This document shows positions 49,990 to 58,787 of a DNA stretch of 64,000 nucleotides, piece after piece. This stretch comes from Oerskovia flava. Lineage in GTDB: Bacteria; Actinomycetota; Actinomycetes; Actinomycetales; Cellulomonadaceae. Each line of letters begins with the position of its first letter. Positions within the stretch are counted from its first letter, which is position 1. The stretch lies in assembly GCF_026163685.1 (NCBI RefSeq), contig NZ_JAOXSR010000011.1:62001-126000 (forward strand), written 5' to 3'. The position numbers and the translations under genes are program-made. A model generated the notes under the pieces. It was not told where the DNA came from. It was given only the letters and a program-made list of their open reading frames with translations, and ran no database searches.

Positions 49990-50988
49990 TCAGCGCGAGG
50001 GCGAGGGCGAGGGCGAGGGCGAGGGCGGGTCGGTGAGCGGCTGCGCGCCGGCGACGAACGTCTCGAGGTCCGTCCCGGTGAGCAGCCGGGCCGGGACGGC
50101 CAGGGACCGCAGCCGCCGGGCGAGCGCGGCGTCATCCAGCGAGACGACCGGTGAGCCATCCGCCGCCCCACGCACGGTGGTCTCCGCCGGCGAGGCGGCG
50201 ACCAGCGCCAGCACGAGGTTGCCGTAGCGCCTGCCCTTGAGCAGCGCGGGCTCGGAGAGCACCGCCAGATGGGGCCACGGCGACGCGGGCGCGGTGGCGG
50301 TGCGGGCGTCGGCGAGGCCGGCGAGCTCGCGCCGCACGTGCGCGAGCGGCGGTCGGTCGGCGCAGTTGGCCAGGTAGAGGCCACCGGGTCGGAGCACACG
50401 CAGCACCTCCTGGACGAACTCCGTCGTCGCCACGTGCGGCGGCGTGGTGTCGCCGGCGAAGACGTCGCGGATCACGACGTCGGTGCTCCCCGAAGGGAGC
50501 GACGCGAGCTGCTCTCGGGCGTCACCCGCGCGCAGCCGCAGCCGGGGTGCGCGGGGGAGGGTGAACCACTCGCGGACGAGCTCGAGGAGCCGTGCGTCGA
50601 GGTCGACCCCGATCTGCCGGGATTCCGGCCGCTGATGCTCCACCCAGCGCGCCATCGCGCAGCCTGCGGCACCGAGGTGGACGACTCGGAGCGGCCCGGC
50701 GGGAACGGCGTCCAGCACAGCGGCCATCTGCTGCATGTACTCGAAGCTGAGGAACCCGGGGTCAGCCAGGTCGAGGTGGGAGCTCGGCACGCCGTTGACC
50801 AGCAGGGTCACCCCGGTGGTGCTGTCCGGGTCGGGGACCACCTCTGCCGTCCCGGTGCTCGTGGCGACCGGACCCTGGGGGAGCGGTCTTCGCGCCACCC
50901 CGCGCCGGGACCCGCGTGTCGGACCCGTGGAGGATGCTGAGGTCTGGGACGAGGTCGTGGAGCTGTTGCGGGAGGATCGACGGGCCAT
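49990..50988 (-). CDS. Spermidine-synthase-like (PABS-domain) methyltransferase-fold protein
   Basis: 332 residues. The fold is SAM/dcSAM-like: VVHLGAAGCAMARWVE, GVDLDARLLELVREWF, GDAREQLASLP and VVIRDVFAGDTTPPH. It matches PABS-domain proteins annotated as spermidine-synthase-like; true aminopropyltransferase activity is uncertain. The first 65 residues are Ser/Arg-rich and disordered. The C-terminus ends in a PSPSPSPS run coded by a hexanucleotide repeat. The ATG at 50988 follows TACGGT (50995-51000 on this strand) by 6 bases. It diverges from the HEPN-dinB operon. Confidence 0.8.
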   Translation of the reverse strand: MARRSSRNSSTTSSQTSASSTGPTRGSRRGVARRPLPQGPVATSTGTAEVVPDPDSTTGVTLLVNGVPSSHLDLADPGFLSFEYMQQMAAVLDAVPAGPLRVVHLGAAGCAMARWVEHQRPESRQIGVDLDARLLELVREWFTLPRAPRLRLRAGDAREQLASLPSGSTDVVIRDVFAGDTTPPHVATTEFVQEVLRVLRPGGLYLANCADRPPLAHVRRELAGLADARTATAPASPWPHLAVLSEPALLKGRRYGNLVLALVAASPAETTVRGAADGSPVVSLDDAALARRLRSLAVPARLLTGTDLETFVAGAQPLTDPPSPSPSPSPSR

Positions 50989-51020
50989 CCCTCCACCGTA
51001 GGGTCTGCCGGAACCGGCGA

Positions 51021-51049
51021 TTGACAGGATCGAACAGGTGTTCGATAGT
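51021..51049 (+). promoter_or_regulatory. SOS promoter of the HEPN-dinB operon with a perfect LexA box
   Basis: TTGACA (51021-51026) and GATAGT (51044-51049) form a -35/-10 pair with a 17-base spacer. The perfect palindrome TCGAACAGGTGTTCGA at 51030-51045 lies between them, so LexA would block the promoter. Confidence 0.92.
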
Positions 51050-51069
51050 GGAGGCGAGGAGGTGCTCGG

Positions 51070-51567
51070 ATGACCACGCACACGCAGGGCTCGGCGCCGA
51101 CGGTCGTGCCGGCGGAAGTCGGTCGGATCATGGTGCGTGCCGACGCCGAGCTGGTCCAGGCGTCGCTCGCGGTCGAGCCCGCCGAGAGGTTCGTGCACGC
51201 CCACCTGGGCGCGTTGCGCGCCGCAGCGGCAGTGGTCGCGCTGCGCGCCGTGCCGCACCGTGGCCGGTCCAGGAGCAAGGTCGCCTCGGTATGGGACCGG
51301 TTGGCGGTCGCCGAGCCCGCCCTCGCACCCTGGTCGGTGTACTTCGCGAGCGGCGCCCGCGTGCGCGCCGCGGTCGACGCGGGCCGGTTCGACGCCGTCG
51401 ACGCCCGTCGTGCTGACGAGCTGATGGCGTGCGCCGAGGACTTCCGCGACGAGGTCGCCATGCTCATCGACCCGGACACCGGTTTCGTCCGGCACCCGCA
51501 CCTGACGGTGGCCGGGTCGGTGCGCCAGGAGCGTCGGCGGCCGCACACCAGGGCGGCAGCGTCGTGA
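51070..51567 (+). CDS. SAV_6107-type HEPN-domain protein, SOS-controlled
   Basis: 165 residues, alpha-helical. The pattern ADAELVQASLAVEPAERFVHAHLGALRAAAA and the Trp/Ser-rich WDRLAVAEPALAPWSVYF region match the SAV_6107 HEPN group, which accompanies dinB in many Actinobacteria. HEPN domains are often RNases in toxins, but the catalytic R-x4-6-H of those is not clear here. GAGGAGG lies 7 bases before the ATG. dinB follows after 28 bases, so both depend on the SOS promoter. Confidence 0.8.
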   Translation: MTTHTQGSAPTVVPAEVGRIMVRADAELVQASLAVEPAERFVHAHLGALRAAAAVVALRAVPHRGRSRSKVASVWDRLAVAEPALAPWSVYFASGARVRAAVDAGRFDAVDARRADELMACAEDFRDEVAMLIDPDTGFVRHPHLTVAGSVRQERRRPHTRAAAS

Positions 51568-51595
51568 GGTTCCTGGTCGGGCCGGGCGCACACCG

Positions 51596-52855
51596 ATGAG
51601 CAGGGGACCGCGAGCAAAGCTCGAGCGTCATGACTGGGGCGACGACGAGACCGGGTGCTCGATCCTGCACGTGGACATGGACGCGTTCTTCGCGTCGGTC
51701 GAGCTGGTGCGGAGACCGGACCTGCGTGGTCGGCCGGTCATCGTCGGTGGTGGCGAGCGCGGCGTCGTTCTCGCGGCGACCTACGAGGCGCGTGCGTTCG
51801 GCGTTCACTCGGCGATGTCCATGGTCGCGGCGCGCAGACGCTGCCCCCAGGCGGTGGTGATTCCGCCGGACCCCTCGGCCTACCGCGAGGTGTCACGGTC
51901 GGTCATGGCCGCCGTCGGTGAGATCACCGCGCTCGTCGAGCAGGTCAGTGTCGACGAGGCGTTCCTCGACGTCAGCGGTGCTCGTCGGCGCCTCGGCCCG
52001 CCGACGGTCATCGCCGCCGGGCTCCGGCGGCGTGTCCAGGCGGAGCACGGCATCACCTGCTCCGTGGGTGTCGCGAGCACCAAGCTGGTCGCGAAGCTCG
52101 CGTCGACGCACGCGAAGCCTGACGGCATGCTGCTCATCCCCGCCGCCGCGTCCGTGCCGTTCCTGCGGGCACTGCCTGTCGGCGCCTTGTGGGGGGTGGG
52201 GGAGCGGACCGAGCAGGTCCTCGCGGGGTGGGGAATCCGGACTGTCGCCGAGCTCGCCGACGCAGACCTGGTGATGATCCAGGCCGCGCTCGGCCGGGTC
52301 GCGGGCGCGCACCTGCACGACCTGTCGTGGGGGCGTGATCCTCGTCCCGTGCAGGTCGCCCGCACCGAGAAGAGCATCGGTGCTGAGACGACGTTCGACC
52401 GGGACCGGTACGACCGGGGGGCGGTGGAGGGCACGGTGCTGCGGCTGGCGGACCGCTGCGCGGGCCGCCTTCGGCAGCAGGGGCTGGTCGCGCGCACAGT
52501 CACGGTCAAGGTGCGGACGAGTGACTTCGCCACGCTGACCCGGTCGCGGACCCTCCACGCACCGACGGACGTTGCCCGTGAGGTGTACCTCGTCGCCCGG
52601 GAGCTGGTCGCCGGGGTCGACCTCGGCGGCCTGCCCGTGCGGCTCGTGGGGGTGCGCGCCGAGAACCTCGAGCAGCGGAGCACGGCGGTCGTCCAGCCCA
52701 CGCTCGAGGACGCGGTCGACACCCGGCAGGGCGCGCAGCGCAGGGCAGAAGCGGCTCTCGACCTGGTCCGTGACCGATTCGGGGTGAATTCGATCGCCCT
52801 GGGATCGACGGGACCACGCTCGACTACCAACGGCGCTGATGTCGAACTATCCTGA
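51596..52855 (+). CDS. dinB: Translesion DNA polymerase IV
   Basis: 419-residue Y-family polymerase. Metal-binding residues are Asp27 (HVDMDAFF), Asp120 and Glu121 (SVDEAFLD). YEARAFGVHSAMS and SVGVASTKLVAKLAS are family motifs; the little-finger domain begins near residue 250. I see no clear QLSLF clamp-binding peptide at the C-terminus; QPTLEDAV may be a weak version. It follows the HEPN gene by 28 bases and is under the SOS box at 51030. Confidence 0.96.
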   Translation: MSRGPRAKLERHDWGDDETGCSILHVDMDAFFASVELVRRPDLRGRPVIVGGGERGVVLAATYEARAFGVHSAMSMVAARRRCPQAVVIPPDPSAYREVSRSVMAAVGEITALVEQVSVDEAFLDVSGARRRLGPPTVIAAGLRRRVQAEHGITCSVGVASTKLVAKLASTHAKPDGMLLIPAAASVPFLRALPVGALWGVGERTEQVLAGWGIRTVAELADADLVMIQAALGRVAGAHLHDLSWGRDPRPVQVARTEKSIGAETTFDRDRYDRGAVEGTVLRLADRCAGRLRQQGLVARTVTVKVRTSDFATLTRSRTLHAPTDVAREVYLVARELVAGVDLGGLPVRLVGVRAENLEQRSTAVVQPTLEDAVDTRQGAQRRAEAALDLVRDRFGVNSIALGSTGPRSTTNGADVELS

Positions 52856-52893
52856 GGGGGACACTCATCAACCGCGGAGAAACGGGGGTGCTC

Positions 52894-53298
52894 ATGCCTC
52901 TGTCTGAGTACGAGCAGCGAGTACTGGAACAGATGGAACGCGCGCTGACCTCGGACGATCCGCGGTTGGCCAGCACACTGCAGTCGTCCCGGCGCAAGTC
53001 TCCACTGCGCTTCGTGCTCGCCGGCGTCGGGGTGATCGGCGGGTTGCTCCTGCTGGTGCTGGGCGTAGCGATCTCGATGCCCTGGCTGGGCGTCGTGGGT
53101 TTCGTCCTGATGTTCGCCGGCGTCGTCTACGCGTTCTCGGCGCCACGCAAGCCCAGCGGCCCGGTCGGCGCCGTCGACGCGGACGGCCAGGTCGTGCCGC
53201 GCACCGCGACGCAGTCGAAGCCGTCCCGCGAGCGTCGAGGCTTCATCGACCGGCTGGAAGAGCGCTGGGATCGGCGACGCGAGCAGGACGGCCGCTGA
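52894..53298 (+). CDS. DUF3040 membrane protein
   Basis: 134 residues beginning MPLSEYEQRVLEQMERAL, the family hallmark. Two membrane helices lie near residues 39-80. In many Actinobacteria the family sits next to dinB or mraZ. The ATG at 52894 is chosen over the GTG at 52888 because of this hallmark. A TATCCT about 45 bases upstream may be its -10. Its end overlaps the transglutaminase gene tail to tail by 56 bases. Function unknown. Confidence 0.88.
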   Translation: MPLSEYEQRVLEQMERALTSDDPRLASTLQSSRRKSPLRFVLAGVGVIGGLLLLVLGVAISMPWLGVVGFVLMFAGVVYAFSAPRKPSGPVGAVDADGQVVPRTATQSKPSRERRGFIDRLEERWDRRREQDGR

Positions 53299-55531
53299 GC
53301 TCGTCGTCCACGACTGCGACCGCGGTCTCGACGAGTTCGTCGAGGCCGGCGGCGTCCGTCGGAGTGCTGCGCCGCGCGTAGCGCTGGTTCTCGAGAGCCT
53401 GAGCCAGAGTCGCGAGCGCCTCGACGGCCTCCTCCGGGACTGGACGTCCCGTGCGGACGCGGACCTGGCCGACGATCTCCTGCGGGGCCCTGCGCGGGGT
53501 CACCGACACCGGCCACGAGACACCCACCTCGCCCAGCCTTGCGGCCAGGTCCTCCCACGCGCTCTCGGCGTCCCGGACGCCCGCTTCCGTCGGTCCCCGG
53601 CGTCGGAGCAGCCAGGCGGCCCCCCCGAGGACGAGCGCGAGGACGGCGCCGGCAGCGCCGAGCCAGGCCCACCCCGGCAGACCGCTCCCGGCCTGGCCGC
53701 CGACCTGCGTCGTCGGGGCGGTTGCGGCAGGCTCCTCCTCGGGCGCCGGTTCCTCGGCGGCACCCGCGGTGGGAACCTCGTCGGGCATCTGGCCTTGCTG
53801 CTCCCCGTCCCCGGCGACGACAGGGTCCGCCCAGCGCGGCACCGGCCCGGACTGCTGGGCGGGTGTCGGCTCGAACCGCACCCAGCCCTCGCCCGGGAAG
53901 TAGAGCTCGGGCCAGGCGTGGGAGTCGCGCCCGGTCACCTGGAACGTGGTGTCGGACGTCCGCTGCCCGGGCAGGAACCCGACGCCGACACGAGCCGGGA
54001 TGCCGAGCGACCGCGCCATGACGGTCATCGAGGTCGCGTACTGGACGCAGTACCCGGTGCGGTCCTGGAGAAAGTCCCAGACCGAGTCGCCGGTCTCGCC
54101 GGGTGGCACCTCGGTCGAGTACGTGAACCGGGTGGTGTCGCGGAAGTAGGTCTGCAGCGCGAGTGCCTGGTCGTACCGCGACCCGGCCCCGGCGGTGACC
54201 TCGGCGGCCACCGCACCGATGTCCTCCGACCGGCTCGTGGACGGCACCTCGAGGTAGTTGGGATCGTCCGGGTCGGGACCGCTCGCGGTGCGCAGCGACT
54301 CGGGCGTGAGCGGTCGTGCGTAGGCCGTGACCGTGAAGGTCGTGCCCGACGACGTCCTGTCCGGCCCCCGCACCTCGTCACGTGTGGCGTCGTAGCTCCA
54401 GTCACCCTCGGCCTCGAGGGTGCGAGGCTCCGTCGGGAGCGGCAGCAACGTGTCGCGAAGGCTCTCGAGCGTGATGCGAGCTTCGCGGCCACCCTCGCGC
54501 TCCACGTCGGGGTTCGGCCACAGCATCTCGTCGGCGTCCGCGACGGGCACACCGTCGCGGTCCTGCCCGCGGCGCCAGTTGGTGCCGTCGAAGCCGGTGA
54601 GGGTGAACATCCGCAACGGCCCGAGGTTCTGTCCGGCCGTCTCGTAGGTGAGGACCCGCTGGCCCGACCGCTCACCGAGGTTGCGCTGCATGTCGAGGTC
54701 GTCGGAGAGTCGCACGGTCTGACCCTCGGACGCGAAGATCCGCGACCAGGACGAGCTGACGACCTGGGGCACGGCGGCGCTGCTCGAGCCCAGCACGAGA
54801 GCGCCGACCGTGACGGCCGCCGCCACGGCGAGCGACCCTCCCGTCCGCAGCCCGAGAGCGGCGCGCCGGGTGCGTGGGCTCGTGCTGACGGCAGACCTGC
54901 GCACCGCGCGGTACGGGTTGTCGACCGCGAGCATGAGCAGGAGGGAGAGCACGGTGACGACGAACGCGGTGGTGGGCACCGTGCCGACGAGTACCAGGCC
55001 GGGCACCCACAGCGCGAGCAGCGGCAGGCCGGTCGCCGCCGGGATGCGCAGACCACCGGCGACGAGGTCCGCGACCAGGAACACGACGACGACCCCGCCG
55101 ACGGCGAGCAGCTCGATCGGCAGCGAGGGGTCGATCGGCGCGGTCTCGCTGGCCGTGAGCTCGCGGGCCGTCGTCAGTCGGCTGGTGAGACGCTCGACGT
55201 TCGTCAGACCGACCGCGATCGAGAACCGGTCGGTCGGTCCGCCGTACAGGCCGAGGAGGCCCCACACGGCCACGGCGGCACCGACCAGGCTCGGCGCGAG
55301 CGCCGCGGGTGGCGTGACCTGCTCACGGTCTCGCTCCAGGACGATCCGAGCGAGGCACGTGACGGCGGCGAGCACGAGGACGAGCCGCGTCCCCGTGCCC
55401 GTCCAGTCGCCGGCGACGATCACGGTCTCGAGCGCGTGCATCGACGCGATCACCGCCACGGCGACGAGCGCGCTCGTCCCGACCAGGCGGCCGGTGGCCG
55501 ACGTCAGCGCAGTGCTCGGTCCCTGCGTCAT
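53243..55531 (-). CDS. TgpA-type membrane transglutaminase
   Basis: 762 residues. About six membrane helices (residues 15-225), an extracellular transglutaminase core, a seventh helix (about 620-645) and a cytoplasmic tail. The Cys-His-Asp triad is in RTGYCVQYATSM and GRDSHAWPELYF. The family is linked with MoxR and DUF58 proteins in cell-envelope maturation; its substrate is unknown. The ATG overlaps the DUF58 stop by 4 bases. Its 3' end overlaps the DUF3040 gene by 56 bases on the other strand. Confidence 0.92.
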   Translation of the reverse strand: MTQGPSTALTSATGRLVGTSALVAVAVIASMHALETVIVAGDWTGTGTRLVLVLAAVTCLARIVLERDREQVTPPAALAPSLVGAAVAVWGLLGLYGGPTDRFSIAVGLTNVERLTSRLTTARELTASETAPIDPSLPIELLAVGGVVVVFLVADLVAGGLRIPAATGLPLLALWVPGLVLVGTVPTTAFVVTVLSLLLMLAVDNPYRAVRRSAVSTSPRTRRAALGLRTGGSLAVAAAVTVGALVLGSSSAAVPQVVSSSWSRIFASEGQTVRLSDDLDMQRNLGERSGQRVLTYETAGQNLGPLRMFTLTGFDGTNWRRGQDRDGVPVADADEMLWPNPDVEREGGREARITLESLRDTLLPLPTEPRTLEAEGDWSYDATRDEVRGPDRTSSGTTFTVTAYARPLTPESLRTASGPDPDDPNYLEVPSTSRSEDIGAVAAEVTAGAGSRYDQALALQTYFRDTTRFTYSTEVPPGETGDSVWDFLQDRTGYCVQYATSMTVMARSLGIPARVGVGFLPGQRTSDTTFQVTGRDSHAWPELYFPGEGWVRFEPTPAQQSGPVPRWADPVVAGDGEQQGQMPDEVPTAGAAEEPAPEEEPAATAPTTQVGGQAGSGLPGWAWLGAAGAVLALVLGGAAWLLRRRGPTEAGVRDAESAWEDLAARLGEVGVSWPVSVTPRRAPQEIVGQVRVRTGRPVPEEAVEALATLAQALENQRYARRSTPTDAAGLDELVETAVAVVDDELSGRPARVADPSALPAGR

Positions 55532-56865
55532 CGTGCTCCCTCGGCGAGTCTGCTCCATGCGTGCTCGATGCTGGTGCGGTCGTCGGCCATGACGACGTGC
55601 CACCCGGTGGACCGCAGGACGTCCGCGGTCTCGGTGGCCTCCTGGTGGCCGGGCGTGCCCGGAGGGGGGGACTGGACGACCGCCCAGTGCAGGCCGTCGC
55701 CGGCCATCGCCGCCACGGCGTGCCGTGCGACGGGGCGCAACGGTCCGAGGACGGCGATCGTGATCTCGCCGGAGCGGCGGGCGCGGCGCAGCGCGTCAGC
55801 GGTCGCCGCGACGGCCTTGTCCGCCTCGCCAGGACCGCGGTGCCCCCGCAGGTCGAGGGTGTCGTCGAGGATGCGGGCGACGCCCTCGCTGCTGCGGCTG
55901 ACGCTGTAGGCCACCGCCTCGACCACGGGCGCGCTCGAAGAGGTGACGAGCCGTGTCGGGTGCCCGGCCCGCAGGAGCGAGAGGGCGACCGACGCCGCGC
56001 ACTCGACCGCCCACTCGCCTCGGGCGCGGGTCGTGCCGTCGTCGTTGGCGGGTCCACCGGTCGTGGCCGGGAGACTACCGCGGTCGAGGAAGACGGTGAC
56101 CGGCGGCACACCGGCGCTCTCGTCCGCACGGACCATCAGCTGCCCGCGGCGGGCGGCTGTCGCCCAGTGCACGCGGCGGGGGTCGTCACCGAGGACGTAC
56201 TCGCGCAGCACACTGTCGTCGTCGGAGGCGATCTGTGCGCCGGCGGCGCTGCGGTCGAACGCGCCGAAGGCGCGCGAACCGCGGACCGGGAGCTCGACGG
56301 TGCGCGGCCAGACCGCGACCGGGGTGGGGACACCGAGCGTCTGCGTGGCGCGCACCAGCCCGAAGACGTCGACGCGGCTCGTCAGCAGCGGGCCCAGCGG
56401 CCACCTTCCGCGCTGCCCGGGCTGGAGCCGGTAGCGGACGGCGATCCGCTCGCCCTGGATCACGAGCTGCGCGTGCAGCGCCCCCTGGTCGCACAGCTCG
56501 TTCGCGGCCTGCTCACTGATCCGCAAGCGGGAGAGCCGACCGTAGGCGGTCACGGACGGTACCCGCGCGCTCACGGAGAGCCGTGCGGTGGTGACCTGGC
56601 CGCGGACGGCAGGGTTGGGGTCGACCCGGCGCACGACGTGCAGCGCCCCGCGTCCGCGGTCGATCCTGCGCACGCTCATCCAGGCCCAGACGACGCCGAC
56701 CGCGAGGAGCGGCGCGGCCCCCAGGCCGACGACGTCGGGCAGGCCGAGCGTGATGCCCACCGCGACCAGGACGAGGCCCGCGAGTGCAGCGCCGGCGCCC
56801 CGCGCAGTGGGGCGCACCCGGATCCGGACCCACTCCGGGCGTGCTCGCCGCGCTCGACGTCTCAT
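55528..56865 (-). CDS. DUF58 protein
   Basis: 445 residues. Two N-terminal membrane helices (about 22-62) are followed by a DUF58 domain with DDDSVLREYVLGDDPRRVHW, the family signature (REY-x-GD-x2-R-x-IHW type), and a vWA-like tail. DUF58 proteins work beside MoxR ATPases, probably in assembling complexes or metal handling. One base separates its ATG (56865) from the MoxR stop. No catalytic residues are known. Confidence 0.92.
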   Translation of the reverse strand: MRRRARRARPEWVRIRVRPTARGAGAALAGLVLVAVGITLGLPDVVGLGAAPLLAVGVVWAWMSVRRIDRGRGALHVVRRVDPNPAVRGQVTTARLSVSARVPSVTAYGRLSRLRISEQAANELCDQGALHAQLVIQGERIAVRYRLQPGQRGRWPLGPLLTSRVDVFGLVRATQTLGVPTPVAVWPRTVELPVRGSRAFGAFDRSAAGAQIASDDDSVLREYVLGDDPRRVHWATAARRGQLMVRADESAGVPPVTVFLDRGSLPATTGGPANDDGTTRARGEWAVECAASVALSLLRAGHPTRLVTSSSAPVVEAVAYSVSRSSEGVARILDDTLDLRGHRGPGEADKAVAATADALRRARRSGEITIAVLGPLRPVARHAVAAMAGDGLHWAVVQSPPPGTPGHQEATETADVLRSTGWHVVMADDRTSIEHAWSRLAEGAR

Positions 56866-56866
56866 C

Positions 56867-57928
56867 TCAGCGGCGCTCGCGCGGCTCGAGCGACGGGATG
56901 GGGGTGCGCCCTACGATCGCATCGACGATGCTCTCGGCGCGCTGGCCGGCGAGCCTGCTCTCGGTGCTGATGATGAGCCGGTGCGCGAGCACCGGGCGCG
57001 CGAGGTACTGCACGTCGTCGGGCAGCACGTGGTCACGGCCGGACATCGCGGCGACGGCCTTCGCGGCGCGGAGCAGCTGGAGCGACGTCCGCGGCGAGGC
57101 GCCCAGCCGGAGGCCGGGGTGCTGCCGGGTGCCGGTGACGAGGGCCAGGACGTAGCGCTTGACCGCCGCCGAGGCATAGACGGCGCGCGCGGCACGGGCG
57201 AGCCGGGCGACGCCGGCACCGTCCGTGACCGGGGTGAGGTGGGCGAGCGGGTTGTCGTTCTCCTGGCGGTCGAGCATCTCGAGCTCGGCGTCGAGCTCCG
57301 GGTAGCCGACGGTCAGGCGTGCCATGAAGCGGTCCCGCTGCGCCTCGGGCAGCGGGTACGTGCCCTCCATCTCGACCGGGTTCTGGGTCGCGACCACGAG
57401 GAACGGGCTCGGGAGCACGTGGGTCGTGCCGTCCACGGTGGTCTGCCCCTCCTCCATGCACTCGAGCAGCGCCGACTGCGTCTTGGGCGACGCGCGGTTG
57501 ATCTCGTCGCCGATGACGATGTTCGAGAAGACCGGACCCGGACGGAACTCGAACTCGTGGCTCTGCGTCCGGTAGATGTTCACCCCGGTGAGGTCGCTCG
57601 GGAGGAGGTCCGGCGTGAACTGGATGCGCCCGACGTGGCAGTCGATCGTCCGGGCGAGCGCCTTGGCGAGGGTCGTCTTGCCCACCCCGGGGACGTCCTC
57701 GAGCAGCAGGTGACCCTCGGCCAGCAGCACCGCGACCGTGACGTGCACGAGGTCCGGTCGACCTGTGATCACCGACTCGATGCCCGACCGGATCCGGCCC
57801 GTGACCTCCACCAGCTCGTCGAGTCCGGCGAGGTCGTCACGAGGCGTGACAGGAGCGATGTCGGGCAGCACGGGTACCTCCGGTGGTGACGCCTGCGTGG
57901 GGTCCTCAGCGTAGTTGACCGTGGCCAC
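56867..57928 (-). CDS. MoxR-family AAA+ ATPase
   Basis: 353 residues. Walker A EDVPGVGKTTLAKA, Walker B VIGDEINRA, sensor 1 VVATQNPVEMEGTYPLPEAQRDRF and the C-terminal lid are intact. MoxR proteins are chaperones for partner proteins, usually the DUF58 and vWA products beside them. Two GTG codons in tandem (57931 and 57928) are possible starts; 57928 has GGAGGG at 5 bases and is preferred. It diverges from mraZ. Confidence 0.95.
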   Translation of the reverse strand: MATVNYAEDPTQASPPEVPVLPDIAPVTPRDDLAGLDELVEVTGRIRSGIESVITGRPDLVHVTVAVLLAEGHLLLEDVPGVGKTTLAKALARTIDCHVGRIQFTPDLLPSDLTGVNIYRTQSHEFEFRPGPVFSNIVIGDEINRASPKTQSALLECMEEGQTTVDGTTHVLPSPFLVVATQNPVEMEGTYPLPEAQRDRFMARLTVGYPELDAELEMLDRQENDNPLAHLTPVTDGAGVARLARAARAVYASAAVKRYVLALVTGTRQHPGLRLGASPRTSLQLLRAAKAVAAMSGRDHVLPDDVQYLARPVLAHRLIISTESRLAGQRAESIVDAIVGRTPIPSLEPRERR

Positions 57929-58108
57929 CACTTCCCTCCACCCGCATCCCTGACCGCTGCCCGATCGGCGACCCCGCCGTGGTGCGTTCCGCCTACCACG
58001 AGCGTGCGACACACGGGAGGGTAGTTCTGCCCTCCACCTGTCCCCACCGTCCTGACCTGCGGAGATTCTGCGAAGGGGGGTGAATCTGCCGTGTTTCCCC
58101 AGGCCTGG

Positions 58109-58154
58109 TGGAGGGATGTGGAGTACTGTGGAGGACCTGGGAGCGAATGGGGAG
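58109..58154 (+). promoter_or_regulatory. MraZ operator: five TGG-type repeats at 10-base intervals
   Basis: GGAG-type elements occur at 58110, 58120, 58130, 58140 and 58151, within TGGAG, TGGAG, TGGAG, TGGGAG and TGGGGAG. The 10-base period matches MraZ boxes (TGGGN repeats separated by about 5 bases). The last repeat overlaps the mraZ ribosome site, so MraZ could block both transcription and translation. Confidence 0.82.
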
Positions 58155-58163
58155 GGCAGGCCG

Positions 58164-58628
58164 ATGAGCGACGTTTTCGGCGGTTCTCCCAGTCTGCTCC
58201 TGGGGACGTACACGCCTCGTCTCGACGAGAAGGGACGCCTCATCCTCCCTGCCAAGTTCCGCGCCCAGCTCGCCTCGGGGCTCGTGATGACGCGCGGACA
58301 GGAGCGGTGTCTCTTCCTGCTCCCGATGGAGGAGTTCCGCCGGATGTACGACCAGATCCGCCAGGCGCCCGTGACGAGCAAGCAGGCACGGGACTACCTG
58401 CGGGTCTTCCTGTCCGGGGCGAGCGACGAGATCCCGGACAAGCAGGGACGGATCTCGATCCCGGTGAACCTGCGTCAGTACGCAGGGCTCGACCGGGACG
58501 TCGCGGTGATCGGCGCGGGAACCCGCGTCGAGATCTGGGACGCCGCCGCCTGGGAGTCGTACCTGGCGGAGCAGGAGGCGCAGTACTCCGACACGGCAGA
58601 GGAGGTGCTCCCTGAGCTCCGCTTCTGA
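58164..58628 (+). CDS. mraZ: Transcriptional regulator MraZ
   Basis: 154 residues with two AbrB-like halves. [17 protein letters not shown] and [17 protein letters not shown] are the two DNA-binding segments. MraZ represses the dcw division and cell-wall cluster by binding repeats at its own promoter. The ATG at 58164 has GGAGGG 7 bases upstream. A ten-residue extension precedes the usual LLGTY start. The cluster downstream is rsmH-ftsL-ftsI-murE. Confidence 0.97.
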   Translation: MSDVFGGSPSLLLGTYTPRLDEKGRLILPAKFRAQLASGLVMTRGQERCLFLLPMEEFRRMYDQIRQAPVTSKQARDYLRVFLSGASDEIPDKQGRISIPVNLRQYAGLDRDVAVIGAGTRVEIWDAAAWESYLAEQEAQYSDTAEEVLPELRF

Positions 58629-58653
58629 GTCTTCCGCACGGTGAGGCCTCCTC

Positions 58654-58718
58654 CCGCCCGGTCTGGCGCACTTCCCCGGTGCCAGAAAGGACGCGGAGGG
58701 AGACCTGACCGGGCGGGG
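58654..58718 (+). terminator. Structured stem between mraZ and rsmH (possible attenuator)
   Basis: An 11-bp outer stem (58654-58664 with 58708-58718) encloses an inner TGGC/GCCA hairpin. It fills most of the 159-base gap and could reduce read-through from the MraZ-controlled promoter into the dcw genes. Confidence 0.45.
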
Positions 58719-58787
58719 GACCGCGGCGCAGGCCACACGGCACCGAGACCTCAGCACGACTCCGCACCAGGCAGAAGGGCAGGGACC

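Noticed and set aside
53795-55909. A 704-codon open frame opposite the transglutaminase gene
   Set aside because: Charged repetitive protein without domains; shadow of a confirmed gene.
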